From Enterobacter sp. SA187 (lineage in GTDB: Bacteria; Pseudomonadota; Gammaproteobacteria; Enterobacterales; Enterobacteriaceae), in contig NZ_CP019113.1 in the NCBI RefSeq assembly GCF_001888805.2, positions 3,968,001 to 4,032,000 of the forward strand: DNA of 64,000 nt, written 5' to 3'. The notes under the pieces were generated by a model. The model did no database searches and was not told the DNA's origin. It saw only the letters and a program-made list of their open reading frames with translations. The position numbers and the translations under genes are program-made. Below, in pieces: positions 34,256 through 44,421 of this stretch; position 1 is the first letter of the stretch; the number at the start of each line of letters is the position of its first letter.

Positions 34256-35413
34256 TTATCTGGATGTATGGGACAATGAAACGCCTGACGCCCGCGCGGT
34301 AAGCTGACGCCACAGCCATTCCACCGGTCCCTGACGGAAGCGGCGCAACCAGCAGACCGAGAGCAACAGATTAACGGCCCAGATGAATGGCACAAAGGCC
34401 AGCAGTTGCAGACGGTCAAATTTCATAAACAGCCCCAGCTGATAAAACAGCGTGGTGCATATCAAAGTTTGCAGCAGATAGTTAGTGAGCGCCATGCGGC
34501 CGACGCAGGCCACCGCATGCACCAGCTTCAGGCGGCTTAACTGCGGCCAGTAGCCATAGGCCAGCGCAGCATACCCCAGGGTTTGCAGCGGCGCGCTCAG
34601 TTCGCGTGGTACCTGCAGAAAGAAGGCGCACCAGCGATAATCCCAGCCGAGCTGCCACTGGACGAGGGTTGACGGAAGGTTGATCAACAGGCCGACCGCA
34701 ATCAATACCAGGGCGGTGCGGCGATAATGACGCAGGCTGAACTGCCCTTTTAACCAGCCGCTGCGCATCAGCGCCGCGCCCACCAGCATCAGCCCCGCCA
34801 GCTGCCAGCCATACTGCGCGCCGATGGCGAGCAGCGTGTCGGACAGCATATCCGCCCGGTTGCCGATAGCTTCCAGACCGCCGGTGGTTTTCCACCAGGC
34901 TTCATATTGCAGGTTAGCCGCATCGGGGATCCAGGCGCGGTTCGGCTCATTGCCGGCGATAAATCCCAGCAGCAACAGCACCGCAATACCGATGAGATAG
35001 AGCGCCACGCCGGTGTTAAACAGCGTTTTCAGGGATGCCGCATCGCGTATCATGCGCCAGCACACCAGCCCGACCAGGCCATAGGCGAGCAAAATATCCC
35101 CGTCCCAGAACAGCAGCCCGTGGATAAATCCCAGCAGCACCAGCAGCGTTAAGCGACACTGGATCCAGCGCTTGCCCCGCCCCTGCAACAGTTGCAGCCC
35201 GGCGCCGAACAGAATGGCAAATAAAGAGAGGAATTTCGCCTGCGCGAAGATGTCCAGCAGTGCCCAGGTCCAGGCGTCCCGCGAGGTGATCTCGCCATAC
35301 CAGGCCGCATTCAGATAAGCCGCCTTTGGTAAACCAAAGGCGTTAATATTCAGCAGTAAAATACCCAGAATGGCAACGCCACGAATGAAATCCAGCGTGA
35401 CATGACGTTCCAT
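34256..35413 (-). CDS. yeiB: DUF418 membrane protein YeiB
   Basis: The 385-residue polytopic protein matches E. coli YeiB in length. It has about ten hydrophobic segments, the DUF405-type N-terminus LDFIRGVAILGILLLNI and a C-terminal DUF418 region (GRMALTNYLLQTLICTTLFY). The function is unknown; the fold is related to acyltransferase-like membrane proteins. Start 35413 (MERHVTLDFI) is chosen to match E. coli; a TTG at 35431 overlapping the folE stop is less likely. It lies immediately downstream of folE in one operon. Confidence 0.92.
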   Translation of the reverse strand: MERHVTLDFIRGVAILGILLLNINAFGLPKAAYLNAAWYGEITSRDAWTWALLDIFAQAKFLSLFAILFGAGLQLLQGRGKRWIQCRLTLLVLLGFIHGLLFWDGDILLAYGLVGLVCWRMIRDAASLKTLFNTGVALYLIGIAVLLLLGFIAGNEPNRAWIPDAANLQYEAWWKTTGGLEAIGNRADMLSDTLLAIGAQYGWQLAGLMLVGAALMRSGWLKGQFSLRHYRRTALVLIAVGLLINLPSTLVQWQLGWDYRWCAFFLQVPRELSAPLQTLGYAALAYGYWPQLSRLKLVHAVACVGRMALTNYLLQTLICTTLFYQLGLFMKFDRLQLLAFVPFIWAVNLLLSVCWLRRFRQGPVEWLWRQLTARASGVSLSHTSR

Positions 35414-35427
35414 GGGGTTTGCCTGCC

Positions 35428-36096
35428 TCAATTATTGTGATGACGCACAGCGCGCAGGAACTCCTGGCGGGTGTTCTGGCTGGATTTGAATAACCCGCCC
35501 AGCGAGGTGGTGGTAGTGGCGCTGGTGGCATCGCGAATGCCGCGCGCTTTAACGCAGTAATGCACCGCATCAATAGACACAGCCACATTGTTGGTGCCAA
35601 GCAGCGTTTGCAGGGCGATGAGGATCTGCTGGGTTAAGCGCTCCTGCACCTGCGGACGTTGGGCAAAAAACTGCACAATGCGGTTAATTTTGGACAGGCC
35701 GATCACCGCATCTTTCGGGATATAGGCCACGGTCGCTTTGCCGTCGATGATCACAAAATGGTGCTCGCAGGTGCTGGTCAGCGTGATGTCACGCACCGTC
35801 ACCATCTCGTCGACTTTCATTTTGTTTTCAATAACGGTGATCTTCGGGAAATTGGCGTAATCGAGGCCGGAGAAGATCTCATCGACGTACATTTTGGCGA
35901 TACGCTGCGGGGTTTCCATCAGGCTGTCGTCGCTCAGATCGAGATTTAACAGTTGCATGATCTCGGTCATATGCCCGGCAATCAGGCGTTTACGGGTTTC
36001 GTTGTCCAGGTCGGCCGGTGCGCGCAGCGGGGTTTCCAGGCCGCGGGCGACAAGGGCTTCATGAACCAGCGCGGCTTCTTTACTCAGTGATGGCAT
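35428..36096 (-). CDS. folE: GTP cyclohydrolase I
   Basis: FolE converts GTP to dihydroneopterin triphosphate, the first step of folate (and pterin) synthesis. The protein is 222 residues. Zinc ligands are Cys110, His113 and Cys181 (motifs STCEHHF and HYCVKARG). The start at 36096 is preceded by GGAG. It overlaps or abuts yeiB and forms one transcription unit, as in E. coli. Confidence 0.97.
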   Translation of the reverse strand: MPSLSKEAALVHEALVARGLETPLRAPADLDNETRKRLIAGHMTEIMQLLNLDLSDDSLMETPQRIAKMYVDEIFSGLDYANFPKITVIENKMKVDEMVTVRDITLTSTCEHHFVIIDGKATVAYIPKDAVIGLSKINRIVQFFAQRPQVQERLTQQILIALQTLLGTNNVAVSIDAVHYCVKARGIRDATSATTTTSLGGLFKSSQNTRQEFLRAVRHHNN

Positions 36097-36214
36097 CTCT
36101 TTATTCTCCTGCAGGTGTCGCTACCTTTGCCGCTCAGCAGGCAAAGTGCGCAGTCATTGTGCGTGAGGTCACGCACATAATCCAGTGTATTCACCGCGAT
36201 AATTAGTGAAATCG

Positions 36215-37351
36215 TTACGGCCTTTCATGCTGACGTTTCCACACCAGCCCGCCGCCGATAAACAGCGCCGCCCCCGCCAGGCCAAGGGCAGGCTCCAGCT
36301 GATGCGTCAGCCAGGTGGAGAGCGCAGAGGTCATCGGGCCGACCAGTTGTCCGATGGCGTAACCGGTGGTCAGCAGCCCGGCCATATAGCGCGCATGGGC
36401 CGGAGCCAGTTCACGACCACAGACCAGCGACAGCTGCACCGCGCAGAGAAAACCGCCGCCCACCAGCAGCGCCCCGCTCACCAGCCCCGCCATACCCGGC
36501 AGCAGCCAGGCGGCAATCACGCCCGCGCCCTGTAACCACAGCACCACCGCCAGACGCTGATGGCTGTGTCCGACATGACGTAAGGCGATGCTGAGCGCAA
36601 TGCCGATCACCGCCGCCGCGCCGAACACCGGCCAGACAAACTGGGCGAAGACGCTGCCGGGGAAGCGCTGCGCCGCCATCTGCGATAAAAAGGTAGCCGG
36701 AAGGATGTAGCCAAAGCCCGCGAGACTGTAGCTCCAGACCAGCCGTTTAATATCGGCGGTGAGCTGTAACGGCTGCGGTTTGTCGCCGCTGCGGTGTAAC
36801 TGTCCCGGTCGCGGCAGCCAGCGGGCGATGAACGCGATCAATACCAGCGCCAGCACGCCGTACACCTGCCAGCCCGCTGAGGCGGACAGCGCCTTTGACT
36901 GGATGCCGATGGCCAGCAGACCGCTCAGGGCGATACCTGCCCCCGGCCCGGCAAACACCGCCGCGTTCAGGCCCGGTTTGCCCGCATGGGCCAGCTGGTC
37001 GGTGATCCAGGCTGCGGTCAGCACCATCGCCCAGCCGCTCATCATGCCGATCACCAGCCGCAGCAGACCGTGTGCAATGGCGGTATCCGCCAGCGCGGAA
37101 AGAAAAGTCAGCGCCACCGCCCCGAACACACCGGCATACAGACGGCTTTCCACGTGCCGGTGCGCGCGCATGGCATCCCATGCGCCAAGCAGATAACCGA
37201 GATAGTTCATGGCGGCCACCAGCCCGGCGCTGGTCAGACTGAGCTGACCGTCGCGGATCATTAGCGGTACCTGCGGCGTAAAGGCGAAGCGGCCAATTCC
37301 CATCGCCACAATCAGCACCACAAATCCACTGAGCGCAATTCTGAGCGCCAT
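36215..37351 (-). CDS. YbfB/YjiJ-family MFS transporter
   Basis: The 378-residue protein has about twelve transmembrane segments. The sequence FVVLIVAMGIGRFAFTPQVPLMI at the first helix is a hallmark of the MFS_4 group (YbfB/YjiJ). The substrate is unknown; most relatives are thought to be exporters. Start 37351 (MALRIALSGF) follows GGGAT. It is divergent from yeiG and is not found at this place in E. coli K-12, where folE and yeiG are neighbours. Confidence 0.85.
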   Translation of the reverse strand: MALRIALSGFVVLIVAMGIGRFAFTPQVPLMIRDGQLSLTSAGLVAAMNYLGYLLGAWDAMRAHRHVESRLYAGVFGAVALTFLSALADTAIAHGLLRLVIGMMSGWAMVLTAAWITDQLAHAGKPGLNAAVFAGPGAGIALSGLLAIGIQSKALSASAGWQVYGVLALVLIAFIARWLPRPGQLHRSGDKPQPLQLTADIKRLVWSYSLAGFGYILPATFLSQMAAQRFPGSVFAQFVWPVFGAAAVIGIALSIALRHVGHSHQRLAVVLWLQGAGVIAAWLLPGMAGLVSGALLVGGGFLCAVQLSLVCGRELAPAHARYMAGLLTTGYAIGQLVGPMTSALSTWLTHQLEPALGLAGAALFIGGGLVWKRQHERP

Positions 37352-37491
37352 GGTTATCCCGTAAGTTAATGTAAAGTTGTGTTTATGATGCAATATGTTG
37401 CAGGGATGCGGAAGTGAAAGTTACTCACAGCAAAGTGAATGCCTGTATGATGATGCCTTCATTCTGAGTATGACGAGTAGAGGAACTTCGC

Positions 37492-38328
37492 ATGGAAATG
37501 CTTGAAGAACATCGTTGTTTTGACGGCTGGCAGCAGCGCTGGCGTCATCACTCCGCCGTACTGAACTGTACGATGACGTTCAGCGTGTTTTTACCGCCTG
37601 AACGCCGGGAAACGCCGCCGCCGGTGCTCTACTGGCTCTCCGGCCTGACCTGTAATGACGAGAATTTCACCACCAAAGCCGGGGCGCAGCGCGTGGCGGC
37701 AGAGCTGGGGATTGTGCTGGTGATGCCGGATACCAGTCCGCGCGGCGAGGATGTTGCCGACAGCGAGAGCTATGATCTGGGCAAAGGCGCAGGTTTTTAT
37801 CTGAACGCCACGCAGCAGCCGTGGGCGGCGCATTACCGGATGTATGATTATCTGCGTGATGAGCTGCCGGATCTTATCCGTGAGCAGTTCAACGTCAGCG
37901 ATCGCTGCGCCATCAGCGGACATTCGATGGGCGGTCACGGGGCGCTGATCATGGCGCTGAAAAATCCGGGCCGTTATACCAGCGTGTCGGCCTTTGCGCC
38001 TATTGTGAATCCCTGCCAGGTGCCCTGGGGGCAGAAAGCCTTCAGCGCCTATCTTGGGGATAATCCTGCCGACTGGCAGGCGTGGGACAGCTGTGCGCTG
38101 ATGCTGAACAGCAAGCCGGATGATGCGATCCCGACGCTTATCGATCAGGGCGACAGCGATCAGTTTCTGGCCGATCAGCTACAGCCTGCCCGCCTTGCGG
38201 AAGCCGCCCGTCAGACCGGCTGGCCGCTGACCCTGCGCGTGCAGCCAGGCCACGATCATAGCTATTACTTTATTGCGTCCTTTATTGAGGATCATCTGCG
38301 CTTCCATGCGCAGCATTTATTGAAGTGA
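37492..38328 (+). CDS. yeiG: S-formylglutathione hydrolase YeiG
   Basis: The 278-residue alpha/beta hydrolase is identical in length to E. coli YeiG. The nucleophile elbow GHSMGGHG carries Ser145; Asp223 and His256 complete the triad in DQGDSD and GHDHSYYF. It hydrolyses S-formylglutathione to formate and glutathione in formaldehyde detoxification. A GGAAC-type site and the CATGGAAATGC start are clear. A REP cluster follows. Confidence 0.96.
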   Translation: MEMLEEHRCFDGWQQRWRHHSAVLNCTMTFSVFLPPERRETPPPVLYWLSGLTCNDENFTTKAGAQRVAAELGIVLVMPDTSPRGEDVADSESYDLGKGAGFYLNATQQPWAAHYRMYDYLRDELPDLIREQFNVSDRCAISGHSMGGHGALIMALKNPGRYTSVSAFAPIVNPCQVPWGQKAFSAYLGDNPADWQAWDSCALMLNSKPDDAIPTLIDQGDSDQFLADQLQPARLAEAARQTGWPLTLRVQPGHDHSYYFIASFIEDHLRFHAQHLLK

Positions 38329-38334
38329 CGTTTT

Positions 38335-38423
38335 GCCCGGCGGCGCAAGCTTGCCGGGCCTACAAATCTGTCCGTAGGCCGGGTAAGGCGCAGCCGCCAC
38401 CCGGCACCCGGCACCCGGCACCC
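38335..38423. repeat. REP/BIME cluster between yeiG and cirA
   Basis: GCCCGGCGGCGCAAGCTTGC with its CGGGC arm is followed by GTAGGCCGGGTAAGGCGCAG and CCGCCACCCGGC. The last seven bases (CACCCGG) are then repeated in tandem, which gives CACCCGG four times in a row. Confidence 0.85.
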
Positions 38424-38426
38424 CCA

Positions 38427-40388
38427 TCAGAACCGGTAATCCACCGCCATAAAGTAACGACGTCCGTCTTCGTTATAGCTGTAGTCGTCGCGGCTGAGAT
38501 CTTTATCCATCAGGTTCAGCACACCCGCACGCAGCTTGACGTTTTTCGTCGCCTGCCACGCACCGCCGGTATTCCAGATCACATAGCCGCCCGGCGTGGT
38601 GCCGGTGGCGCTGATATTGCGTTTTTCGCCACTGTAATTCCCGGACACATAGAATGACCAGTCCTGCACCGGCTGCCAGTCCAGGGTACCATTAGCCGTA
38701 TGGAACGGCAGCTCCTGCAACGGCGTATTGCCGCCGTTACTCAGATCGCGCCCGTCGTTATAGGTGTAATTCAGCGTCAGCTTCCACTGATCGTCAAACG
38801 GCACTTTCAGCTCGGTTTCCACCCCGCGGATACGCGCCTTGTTAACGTTGTAATAGCGGAAAATCGGTTCACCATCGGCATTCAGACCGACGTAGTTCGG
38901 GTAGCCCTGCGCCGCGTTGACGTCGGCCGTACGGCTGATGCTGATACGATCTTCCACGTCATTCTGGAAGGTAGTGATGCTCGCCTGCACGCCTTCCAGC
39001 CAGCCCTCTTCCCCGGCGTAATACAGACCGAATTCGTAGCTTTCGCTGGTTTCCGGCTTCAGATGCGGGCTGCCGACGATTTCGCACGCGCCGCGGCAGG
39101 AGCCGGTGACCCAGTCCGGGCTGAGCTGTAACAGCGATGGCGCTTTGAAGGCTTTCGCCCAGCCGCCTTTCACCGTCAGCGTGTCGGTAGCGTTGTACAC
39201 CAGATAAGCACGCGGGCTCCAGTGATCGCCATAGGTCTCGTGATCGTCCATACGCACGCCGGTGGTCAGCGCCAGCGGCTCAAGGAGACGCCATTCATCT
39301 TCAACAAAGAGTGCGTACTGACTGGTGGAGGTTTCGCTGCTACTGCTGCCGGTAATGTTGACGGGATCTTTCAGCTTATCGTGCCGCCATTCACCGCCAA
39401 AGGTGACGAACTGATTAATCGCCTCCACCGGCAGCACGTATTTGCCGTCGATGGTGTTGCTTTCAGAGGTGATGGTGTGGCTGTTGCCGGGGTTTTTGTT
39501 ATCGACTTTCTCGCCGTAATATTTCAGCTCGCTGTTACCCAGATCCCAGCGTCCGTTGTGGCTCAGGGAGAAGTTCTGCCGCTCCAGGCGGTTCTGGTCG
39601 AGGGAGTCGGAGCTGCGATCCTGGCGGTCAAAACCATAACCGGCAGTGAAATCGTGATTGTCATTCGGCGTCCAGGCGAACTCCACGTTCGCATCGCGGC
39701 TGGTAAAGCCTTCAATTCGCGGCGTTTCGCCTGTGGCAGCCGTGTCTGAGGGTTCCGCTTTATCTTTTTCGCGTTTCGCCACGCTGCCGAACGCTTTCAT
39801 GCCGAGCACGCCGTCAATCAGCGGGCCGCTGGTGAAGAACTGACCGTTCCAGGTATCGCCGCGATCGCGTTTTTCCTGAATAGTGGTGTCGGCGGTGAGG
39901 CTACCGGTCCACTGTTGACCAATTTTTTTGGTGATGATGTTGACCACCCCGCCGAGGGCATCTGAACCATACAGCGACGACATCGGTCCGCGTACCACTT
40001 CGATGCGCTCAATGGCATCCACCGGGATCCAGTTCAGGTCGAAATCATTGTGACGGAATACGGCGTTGCGGGAATTCACGCGTTTACCGTCGACCAGGAT
40101 CAGCGTGTAGCTGCTGTCGAGGCCGCGAATGCTGACGCCTTTGCGGTTATCGCCTTCGTTGGTGAGCTGTACGCCGGGTACTTCCTGCAGTACATCTTTG
40201 AGGTTCTGTACCGGCCTGCGTTGCAGATCCTGCTGCGTGATCACGCTGATGCTGGCCGGCGCGTCTTTCACATTCTGCTCGGTGGCAGCGGCAGTGACCA
40301 CCATGGTTTCACTGGCAAAGGCTGGCAGCGCGAGTGAAATTGCGGACGCACAGAGTCCTCCCCGCACGACGGGATTCAGGGTAAACAT
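38427..40388 (-). CDS. cirA: TonB-dependent catecholate siderophore receptor CirA
   Basis: CirA is a 653-residue outer-membrane receptor (E. coli 663) for dihydroxybenzoylserine and related catecholates, and for colicin I. A signal peptide ends near PAFA-S (about 25). The TonB box ETMVVTA follows at once. The plug domain covers about 45-150 and the 22-strand barrel the rest, ending with the outer-membrane signature aromatic F in VDYRF. Start 40388 has GGAG; the open frame to 40568 is rejected. Confidence 0.96.
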   Translation of the reverse strand: MFTLNPVVRGGLCASAISLALPAFASETMVVTAAATEQNVKDAPASISVITQQDLQRRPVQNLKDVLQEVPGVQLTNEGDNRKGVSIRGLDSSYTLILVDGKRVNSRNAVFRHNDFDLNWIPVDAIERIEVVRGPMSSLYGSDALGGVVNIITKKIGQQWTGSLTADTTIQEKRDRGDTWNGQFFTSGPLIDGVLGMKAFGSVAKREKDKAEPSDTAATGETPRIEGFTSRDANVEFAWTPNDNHDFTAGYGFDRQDRSSDSLDQNRLERQNFSLSHNGRWDLGNSELKYYGEKVDNKNPGNSHTITSESNTIDGKYVLPVEAINQFVTFGGEWRHDKLKDPVNITGSSSSETSTSQYALFVEDEWRLLEPLALTTGVRMDDHETYGDHWSPRAYLVYNATDTLTVKGGWAKAFKAPSLLQLSPDWVTGSCRGACEIVGSPHLKPETSESYEFGLYYAGEEGWLEGVQASITTFQNDVEDRISISRTADVNAAQGYPNYVGLNADGEPIFRYYNVNKARIRGVETELKVPFDDQWKLTLNYTYNDGRDLSNGGNTPLQELPFHTANGTLDWQPVQDWSFYVSGNYSGEKRNISATGTTPGGYVIWNTGGAWQATKNVKLRAGVLNLMDKDLSRDDYSYNEDGRRYFMAVDYRF

Positions 40389-40540
40389 TCCAAATTCTCC
40401 ATGAACTAAATACAGCAAATAAAAAAGAAGTTGCTCACAATGCGCAGATTCCCGCCCGCTACGGTGGCGAAGGCGGTGATAATAATGCAGGTGACCCGCC
40501 GCGTTACGCCGGGTTTTTATCATTCTGAAAACGAGCGTAA

Positions 40541-40565
40541 CGATAATGCAAACAATAACAATTAT
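40541..40565 (-). promoter_or_regulatory. Probable Fur box upstream of cirA
   Basis: GATAAT and ATTATC arms lie in an A/T-rich stretch about 150 bases upstream of the cirA start, resembling the GATAATGATAATCATTATC consensus. E. coli cirA is Fur-repressed. Confidence 0.55.
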
Positions 40566-40626
40566 CAATTGAATTGTTAAAAGTTATGTCAATATGGGAG
40601 ATTAAGGAGAAGGGATAGCAAAGAAA

Positions 40627-40656
40627 AGGCCGGGTGGCGCAAGCCCCACCCGGCCT
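40627..40656. repeat. REP element at the lysP 3' end
   Basis: AGGCCGGGTGG pairs with CCACCCGGCCT around CGCAAGC, eleven bases past the lysP stop. Confidence 0.75.
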
Positions 40657-40667
40657 GATAACATCGA

Positions 40668-42137
40668 TTACTTCTTAACGCGTTCCGGGAATTCCATCTC
40701 GCGATAGCTGACGAACTTAGTACCGCGACTCAGTTTGTAGCCAAACCAGATGATCAGGAACAGCGGAATACCGATATAGGTCGCCGCCACGCCGCCCCAG
40801 TCAATGGTATCTGACAGGAAGGCTTCGTAATTCTGACCGAGGGTGATGATAAGGCACAGCACAAAGGCGAAGATTGGCCCCAACGGGAAGAAACCGGAAC
40901 GGTACGGCAGTTCGCTCAGATCGCGCCCCTGCACCTCATATCCACGACGGAAGCGGTAATGGCTGATGGCAATGCCGAGCCATGCGATAAAGCCGGTCAT
41001 GCCAGAGGTGTTCAGCAGCCACAGGTAAACGGTCTGGTTACCAAACATGGAGGTCAGGAAACAGAGTCCGGCGATCACCGTAGTGGCATAGAGCGCATTA
41101 CGCGGCACCCCGCCCTTCGACAGCTTGCTGAAAATGCGCGGCGCTTTGCCGTCACAGGCCAGGGTATAGAGCATACGGGTTGACGCGTACATGCCGGAGT
41201 TACCCGCCGACAGCACCGCCGTCAGGATCACCGCATTCATGATCGCCGCCGCCGACAGCAGGCCCGCATGCTGGAACACCAGGGTGAACGGGCTGACGCT
41301 GATGTCTTTCACATCGTTACGCAGCAGGCTCGGATCGGTGTACGGAATAATCAGGCTGATCACCAGAATGGCGAACACATAGAACAGCAGGATACGCCAG
41401 AACACCTGACGCACCGCGCGCGGGATGTTCTTCTCAGGATCTTCGGATTCACCGGCGGCAATGCCGATCAGTTCGGTGCCCTGGAAGGAGAAGCCGACGA
41501 TCATCGCCACGCCAATCATGGCAGCGAAACCGCCCGCGAACGGCGCTTCGCCGATGCCCCAGTTGCTCCAGCCCGCAGGCTCTGCGCCCTGGAAGATACC
41601 GAAAATCATCATCACGCCGACAATAATAAAGATGATGACGGTGGCGACTTTAATTAAGGAGAACCAGTATTCCGCTTCGCCGAAGCCTTTTACCGAGATC
41701 CAGTTGAGGAGGAAAATCACGCACAGGAAGAGCGCGCTCCAGATCCAGCCTGGCGTATCCGGGAACCACCAGCTCATCACCAGCTGCGCCGCCACAAGGT
41801 CAACGGCGATGGTCACCGCCCAGTTGTACCAGTAGTTCCAGCCCAGCGCGAAGCCGAAGCCTTCTTCGACGTATTTCTGGCCGTAGGTGGCAAAAGAGCC
41901 GGAAACCGGCATATAGGCTGCCAGCTCGCCCAGACTGGTCATCAGGAAATAGACCATCAGGCCGATCAAAATATAGGAGAACAGTGCGCCGCCCGGCCCT
42001 GCCTGGGAGATGGTCGCGCCTGATGCAACAAACAAGCCTGTGCCGATAGAACCGCCAATGGCGATCATCGTCAGGTGACGCGCCTTGAGTTCACGACGGA
42101 GCGTGGGCGCTTGTGTGGTTTTAGATTCGGAAACCAT
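40668..42137 (-). CDS. lysP: Lysine-specific permease LysP
   Basis: The 489-residue inner-membrane amino-acid/proton symporter matches E. coli LysP in length and has twelve transmembrane helices. The AAT-family motif LTMIAIGGSIGTGLFVASG is in helix one. It imports lysine and also acts as a lysine sensor for CadC in E. coli. Start 42137 (MVSESKTTQA) matches the family, and the upstream open frame is rejected. The LysR-type gene yeiE lies just upstream. Confidence 0.96.
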   Translation of the reverse strand: MVSESKTTQAPTLRRELKARHLTMIAIGGSIGTGLFVASGATISQAGPGGALFSYILIGLMVYFLMTSLGELAAYMPVSGSFATYGQKYVEEGFGFALGWNYWYNWAVTIAVDLVAAQLVMSWWFPDTPGWIWSALFLCVIFLLNWISVKGFGEAEYWFSLIKVATVIIFIIVGVMMIFGIFQGAEPAGWSNWGIGEAPFAGGFAAMIGVAMIVGFSFQGTELIGIAAGESEDPEKNIPRAVRQVFWRILLFYVFAILVISLIIPYTDPSLLRNDVKDISVSPFTLVFQHAGLLSAAAIMNAVILTAVLSAGNSGMYASTRMLYTLACDGKAPRIFSKLSKGGVPRNALYATTVIAGLCFLTSMFGNQTVYLWLLNTSGMTGFIAWLGIAISHYRFRRGYEVQGRDLSELPYRSGFFPLGPIFAFVLCLIITLGQNYEAFLSDTIDWGGVAATYIGIPLFLIIWFGYKLSRGTKFVSYREMEFPERVKK

Positions 42138-42296
42138 GGGAAAATGCTGTCCTTCCAAAAAATGAGGCCGGATTGTAGCAGACCAGACGGCATCCTTCCG
42201 GCACAAATGCGCTGTTATAAGAGACCTTCATGACCGGCCCTGGATTATAAGTAAAGCAGTGGATGGGCCGCTTTTCGATAATAAAATGCAATGACG

Positions 42297-43163
42297 CTAT
42301 TCACCGCAATAACGCAAAAACCGCTTCAGGGCGCTGGAGAGATGTTTTTGCCGGTGATGAATACGCCACAGCGTGCGTACCAGGCGCGGCAGCGGGATCG
42401 GCACTTCAACCAGCGAGCCGGAGTCGAGCTGCTCGGCGATCACCCGCCGGGATAAACAGCTGATGCCCAGCCCGTGGCGCACCGCATGTTTAATGGCTTC
42501 GGAATTGCCCAGCTCCATTGCCAGCTGAAACTGCGGCAAATGTGACAGCAGCAGATAATCCACCAGCTCGCGGGTGCCGGAGCCGCGTTCGCGCAGGATC
42601 CAGGGCGCGGCCGCCAGCTGTTCCAGCGTCACGTCATGCTTTAACAATGGCGATGATGGCGCGGCAAAGACCACCAGCTCGTCCTCAAGCCAGGGTTCGG
42701 CGATGATTTCCGCCGTGTGGCATGGCCCTTCGATAAGCCCAATATCCACGCGAAAATCCGCCACGGCGTTGATCACCTCCTGGCTGTTACCGACGCTCAT
42801 CTCCAGCGGCAGATCGGGAAAATCACGGCGATAGCGGGCGATCACTTCCGGGAGAATATAGTTGCCGATGGTGCTGCTGGCAGACACGCGGATCGCGCCG
42901 TTATCCTCGCGGAACAGCTGCTCGATCTCTGTGGCCTGCTCCAGCAGCGCCAGCGCACGGGGATACAGCAGCCGTCCGTGCTCATTGACCACCAGCCGTT
43001 TGCCGACGCGATCGAACAGCTGTACGCCGAGCTGCCCTTCCAGATCGCTTAACGCCGCGCTGACCGCCGACTGGGATAAGGCCAGCATTTGCGAGGCCTG
43101 GGTTGTCGAGCCACTTTTCAGCACTTCCACAAATACGGCCAGTTGCCGCAACGTAATATGCAT
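42297..43163 (-). CDS. yeiE: LysR-type regulator YeiE
   Basis: The 288-residue LysR regulator compares with 293 in E. coli. A helix-turn-helix (STTQASQMLALSQSAVSAALSDLE) occupies residues 19-42 and an effector domain follows from about 90. In E. coli and relatives, YeiE has been connected to sulfite response and to the adjacent yeiH. It sits between lysP (same strand) and yeiH (divergent), and could control either. Confidence 0.93.
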   Translation of the reverse strand: MHITLRQLAVFVEVLKSGSTTQASQMLALSQSAVSAALSDLEGQLGVQLFDRVGKRLVVNEHGRLLYPRALALLEQATEIEQLFREDNGAIRVSASSTIGNYILPEVIARYRRDFPDLPLEMSVGNSQEVINAVADFRVDIGLIEGPCHTAEIIAEPWLEDELVVFAAPSSPLLKHDVTLEQLAAAPWILRERGSGTRELVDYLLLSHLPQFQLAMELGNSEAIKHAVRHGLGISCLSRRVIAEQLDSGSLVEVPIPLPRLVRTLWRIHHRQKHLSSALKRFLRYCGE

Positions 43164-43282
43164 GGTTCACCGCATCCGGTAAGGCATTGCTTACCACTTA
43201 TAAAGATTAATTATAAATATATAATCAATTTTATTTTTAAGCCAGCAGCCCTTACGCTTTGTCCACACAAAGGAGAGAGGTT

Positions 43283-44329
43283 ATGACTGAGCTTACCTTA
43301 CACACGCATTCTTCATTTCAACGTTATGCGCCCGGCCTTGCGCTGAGCGCGCTGGTGGCGGGCTTTGCCCTGTGGGTTGGCGGCATTCCGGCCATCGCGG
43401 GGGCCGGATTCAGCGCCCTGACGCTGGCGATCCTCGTCGGGATGCTTCTCGGCAACACGCTTTACCCGCAGGCCGCGCACCATTGTGATACCGGCGTGCT
43501 GTTCGCGAAACAGCATTTATTACGGCTGGGGATTATTTTGTACGGCTTCCGGCTGACCTTCTCGCAGATCGCCGATGTCGGCATCAGCGGGATCATCATT
43601 GACGCCCTCACCCTTTCCAGCACCTTCGCGCTGGCCTGTTTTCTGGGACAAAAAGTTTTCGGGCTGGATAAACAGACCAGCTGGCTGATAGGCGCGGGCA
43701 GCAGCATTTGCGGCGCGGCGGCAGTGCTGGCAACCGAACCGGTGGTAAAAGCGCAGGCCAGTAAAGTTACTGTTGCCGTGGCGACGGTGGTCATTTTCGG
43801 GACGCTGGCGATCTTCCTTTATCCGGCGGTCTATCCGCTGCTGAACACGGTTTTCAGCCCGGAAGCCTACGGCGTTTATATGGGCTCGACCATACATGAA
43901 GTGGCGCAGGTGGTGGCTGCCGGTCATGCGGTTGGCCCGGAAGCCGAAAACGCTGCGGTGATCGCAAAAATGCTGCGCGTGATGATGCTGGCCCCCTTCC
44001 TGATCCTGCTGGCAATGCGCGTCAAACGCCTCGCTCCGGCAGATGATAACCAGCGCAGCAAGATCACCATCCCGTGGTTCGCCGTGCTGTTTATCGTGGT
44101 GGCGGGTTTTAACTCCTTCAGTCTGTTGCCCGCTGCGCTGGTGCAGGCGCTGGTCACGCTGGATACCGTACTGCTGGCCATGGCGATGGCAGCGCTCGGC
44201 CTGACCACCCACGTCAGCGCCCTAAAAAGCGCCGGGGTGAAACCTCTGCTGATGGCGCTGGCGCTGTTTGTCTGGCTGATTGTCGGCGGCGGGATGATTA
44301 ACCTGGCGGTGGAGGCGCTGACTAAATAA
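43283..44329 (+). CDS. yeiH: UPF0324 membrane protein YeiH
   Basis: The 348-residue protein (E. coli 349) has about ten transmembrane segments and belongs to the PSE/UPF0324 family, which has been proposed to export sulfite or small anions. The motif GAGSSICGAAAV is characteristic. Start 43283 (MTELTLHTHS) follows AGGAGAGAGG; the frame open back to 43259 is rejected. It is divergent from yeiE, a common arrangement for a LysR regulator and its target. Confidence 0.93.
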   Translation: MTELTLHTHSSFQRYAPGLALSALVAGFALWVGGIPAIAGAGFSALTLAILVGMLLGNTLYPQAAHHCDTGVLFAKQHLLRLGIILYGFRLTFSQIADVGISGIIIDALTLSSTFALACFLGQKVFGLDKQTSWLIGAGSSICGAAAVLATEPVVKAQASKVTVAVATVVIFGTLAIFLYPAVYPLLNTVFSPEAYGVYMGSTIHEVAQVVAAGHAVGPEAENAAVIAKMLRVMMLAPFLILLAMRVKRLAPADDNQRSKITIPWFAVLFIVVAGFNSFSLLPAALVQALVTLDTVLLAMAMAALGLTTHVSALKSAGVKPLLMALALFVWLIVGGGMINLAVEALTK

Positions 44330-44421
44330 ATTCCTGGTTTGGCGAAAGGGTGATGCATCTCCGGATCCGGGACGGGTGATGAGGTAAAACATCACCCTCT
44401 TCCACTTACAGGGTAAAAAAA

